From contig JAFNGM010000200.1 in NCBI GenBank assembly GCA_017885225.1, forward strand, positions 3,570 through 10,227: a stretch of DNA of 6,658 nt, read 5' to 3'. Position 1 is the stretch's first letter, and every line of letters begins with the position of its first letter. Of this stretch, positions 5,326-6,658 are shown piece by piece. Source of the stretch: Syntrophaceae bacterium (GTDB lineage: Bacteria; Desulfobacterota; Syntrophia; Syntrophales; UBA2185). The translations under genes were made by a program, and so were the position numbers. The notes under the pieces are model-generated. The model had not been told where the DNA came from, did no database searches, and saw only the letters and a program-made list of their open reading frames with translations.

Positions 5326-6072
5326 CTAAATGCCCGCACCGACGGAGAAGTCTTCCTCCGGCGAAAACATACGCACGATCTCCTTCTTCTTTTCTTCCAC
5401 GTACTGATCCAGTTCAACGATTACCCCTTCCCGTTTCTCGACCTCTGCCATTCTCCGTTCCAGCGTTCCAATCTGTTTGCCCAGAAAGTTGAAAGCCTCG
5501 GCAATGGGATCGGGAAGTTTGTTGTCCGTCATCTCCTGGATTTCCTTGCCGGAGAATCCCAGACCAAGCCTGGCAGGCACGCCGACGGCTATCGCCTCAG
5601 GAGGTACATCATGGATAACTAAGGATGCTGCCCCGATGCGCGCCCCGTCCCCAATCAAGACAGGCCCCAAAACGATGGTTCCTGACCCGATCAGCACTTG
5701 ATGTCCCACGGTGGGGTGGCGCTTTTTCTTTTGCAGGGTTACTCCACCCAGAATAACTCCCTGATAAATGAGCACATCATCTCCGATTTCCGTCGTTTCA
5801 CCGATGACAACGCCGGAACCGTGATCGATAAAAAAGCGGCGTCCAATCTTCGCACCGGGATGTATCTCAATACCGGTAAGAAAACGGCTGATATGGGAAA
5901 GCAGTCTGGCGCCAAAGTACCATTTCTTCTGCCATAGAAAGTGGGCAATCCGGTGCATCCAGATGGCATGGAGTCCCGGATAACACATAAGGACTTCCAG
6001 CACACCCCGTGCGGCAGGGTCCTTTTTGAATACCGTCTGCACATCTTCTTTTATCGTTTCATAAAATTTCAT
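5326..6072 (-). CDS. cysE: Serine O-acetyltransferase CysE (EpsC/short type)
   Basis: CysE makes O-acetylserine from serine and acetyl-CoA, the first step of cysteine synthesis in the cytoplasm. The 248-residue product has an N-terminal helical part (KDPAARG 17-23, MHRIAHFLW 39-47), then the left-handed beta-helix with hexapeptide repeats: TGIEIHPGAKIG (66-77), FIDHGSGVVIGET (81-93), GVTLQKKKRHPTVG (110-123) and IGDGARIGAASLV. Asp83-His84 and His119 match the catalytic and serine-binding residues of E. coli CysE (Asp157-His158, His193), and Asp18 fits Asp92. About 75 residues follow the beta-helix, with a charged, heptad-like segment (GKQIGTLERRMAEVEKREG), which is a likely coiled coil. It heads the packed part of the operon and so may supply cysteine sulfur for the thiolation genes downstream. 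The start ATG has only AAGGA about 11 bases upstream. Confidence 0.95.
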   Translation of the reverse strand: MKFYETIKEDVQTVFKKDPAARGVLEVLMCYPGLHAIWMHRIAHFLWQKKWYFGARLLSHISRFLTGIEIHPGAKIGRRFFIDHGSGVVIGETTEIGDDVLIYQGVILGGVTLQKKKRHPTVGHQVLIGSGTIVLGPVLIGDGARIGAASLVIHDVPPEAIAVGVPARLGLGFSGKEIQEMTDNKLPDPIAEAFNFLGKQIGTLERRMAEVEKREGVIVELDQYVEEKKKEIVRMFSPEEDFSVGAGI

Positions 6073-6100
6073 TACTATGAATGTTCCTTTTTAAATTATC

Positions 6101-6148
6101 AAATCCTCCCTAACCCTCCTTTTCTAAAGGAGGGAATATATGGGATTT
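6101..6148. repeat. REP-like nested hairpin between bioB and cysE
   Basis: CCCTCCTTT (6114-6122) and AAAGGAGGG (6126-6134) form a perfect nine-base stem with a three-base loop. An outer pair AAATCC (6101-6106) and GGATTT (6143-6148) embraces it. Repeats of the type AAATCC-CTCC-(T)AACCCTCC-TTT, with a mirrored half, are widespread between genes in deltaproteobacteria and other groups. No T-run follows on the minus strand, so it is not a normal terminator. It could still slow decay or partly end the bioB transcript. Confidence 0.6.
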
Positions 6149-6175
6149 ATTTCCACAGTAAGGACAGAGTAAGGG

Positions 6176-6658
6176 TCATTCTATTATTTCCGTAACGGTA
6201 AATCCTGCCTGGTTAATCATGTCCATATCGGCCTGATACCCCTGTCCTGCAGTGGTCAGGTATCCTACGGTAAACATGGAATTCGCGGCATACAGAGACA
6301 ATACCTGCATACTGCCGATACATGCTTCCCGTCCACCGGCAATACGGATTTCCCTATCGGGATTGACAAAACGGACCATGGCAAGCATCCGAAGACAGTC
6401 CGCAGGTGTCAACCTGGGAAGTCCCTCCAGCGGCGTTCCCGGCCGAGGATCAAGGAAATTGAGAGGTATGGAATCCGCATCTAACCCCCGCAATGCAAAG
6501 GCCAGATCAACCCTGTCCTGCACGGTTTCTCCCATTCCTATAAGCCCCCCGCTGCATAGTTCCAACCCGGCGGCTTTTGCTATCCTGGCTGTCTCCACTC
6601 GATCGGTAAAAACATGAGTGGTACAGAAAGAAGAATAGAACCGCTCCGAGCTCTCCAG
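6176..6658 (-). CDS. bioB: Biotin synthase BioB, C-terminal half (start outside window)
   Basis: BioB is a radical-SAM enzyme that turns dethiobiotin into biotin using sulfur from its auxiliary 2Fe-2S cluster. The frame is open to the window end, giving the last 160 residues. The family's late blocks are present: LESSERFYSSFCTTHVFTDR at the left edge of the protein piece, AGLELCSGGLIGMGET, SIPLNFLDPRPGTPL, RIAGGREACIG (with the arginine that binds the 2Fe-2S cluster in E. coli, Arg260) and SMFTVGYLTTAGQGYQADMDMI. The radical-SAM CxxxCxxC is outside the window. HydE or PylB-like relatives lack the 'LTT.G' block and fit less well. It is the first gene of the minus-strand run, 103 bases before cysE with a REP-like hairpin between them, so it may or may not share a transcript. 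Confidence 0.95.
   Translation of the reverse strand: MESSERFYSSFCTTHVFTDRVETARIAKAAGLELCSGGLIGMGETVQDRVDLAFALRGLDADSIPLNFLDPRPGTPLEGLPRLTPADCLRMLAMVRFVNPDREIRIAGGREACIGSMQVLSLYAANSMFTVGYLTTAGQGYQADMDMINQAGFTVTEIIE

Noticed and set aside
4593..5492. 299-residue plus-strand open frame
   Set aside because: It is antisense to the ThiI-related gene and part of cysE, and its low-complexity, proline/arginine-rich end is typical of a shadow frame.

Overview
The window looks like chromosomal DNA of an anaerobic bacterium. The best guess is a syntrophic or sulfate-reducing deltaproteobacterium of the Syntrophus/Desulfo type. This rests on remembered protein families (a four-cysteine Fe-S protein tail, FdhD and MOSC cofactor genes, LarE, and a 'CPAGGC' PP-loop protein) and on a REP-like hairpin of a kind common in such genomes. 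No phage, transposase, tRNA, rRNA or CRISPR was found.

Left part, plus strand (1-980). First comes the last 27 residues of an Fe-S protein. A strong ribosome binding site and a broken gene follow: an N-terminal fragment that opens well but carries an in-frame TAA after 15 codons and ends at about 351. Bases 352-638 hold no gene. They contain a patch of nested inverted repeats (about 405-525) that could be a structured RNA or the relic of an element. After it comes a good sigma-70-like promoter inside an inverted repeat, and a small AT-rich gene for a ModE-type DNA-binding protein with no molybdate-sensing domain.

Bases 981-1178 are a convergent gap in which I see no gene and no convincing terminator.

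Right part, minus strand (1179-6658). Seven genes point the same way. In transcription order they are biotin synthase bioB (cut by the window edge), serine acetyltransferase cysE, a ThiI/MnmA-related PP-loop protein, larE, fdhD, an orphan TtcA-like PP-loop protein and a MOSC-domain protein. From cysE to fdhD the genes are packed with gaps of about 7-22 bases. The last two follow after gaps of about 109 and 68 bases, each with its own good ribosome binding site. A REP-like hairpin lies between bioB and cysE.

The shared theme is sulfur. CysE feeds cysteine synthesis. Three different PP-loop ATPases are of types that adenylate a substrate for sulfur insertion. LarE makes thiocarboxylates for the nickel-pincer cofactor. 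FdhD moves sulfur from a cysteine desulfurase to the molybdenum or tungsten cofactor. MOSC domains are tied to sulfurated molybdenum cofactor. BioB inserts sulfur into dethiobiotin. The most interesting reading is a sulfur-handling locus for metal cofactors and tRNA, in which the orphan PP-loop protein beside FdhD and MOSC has no assigned target.
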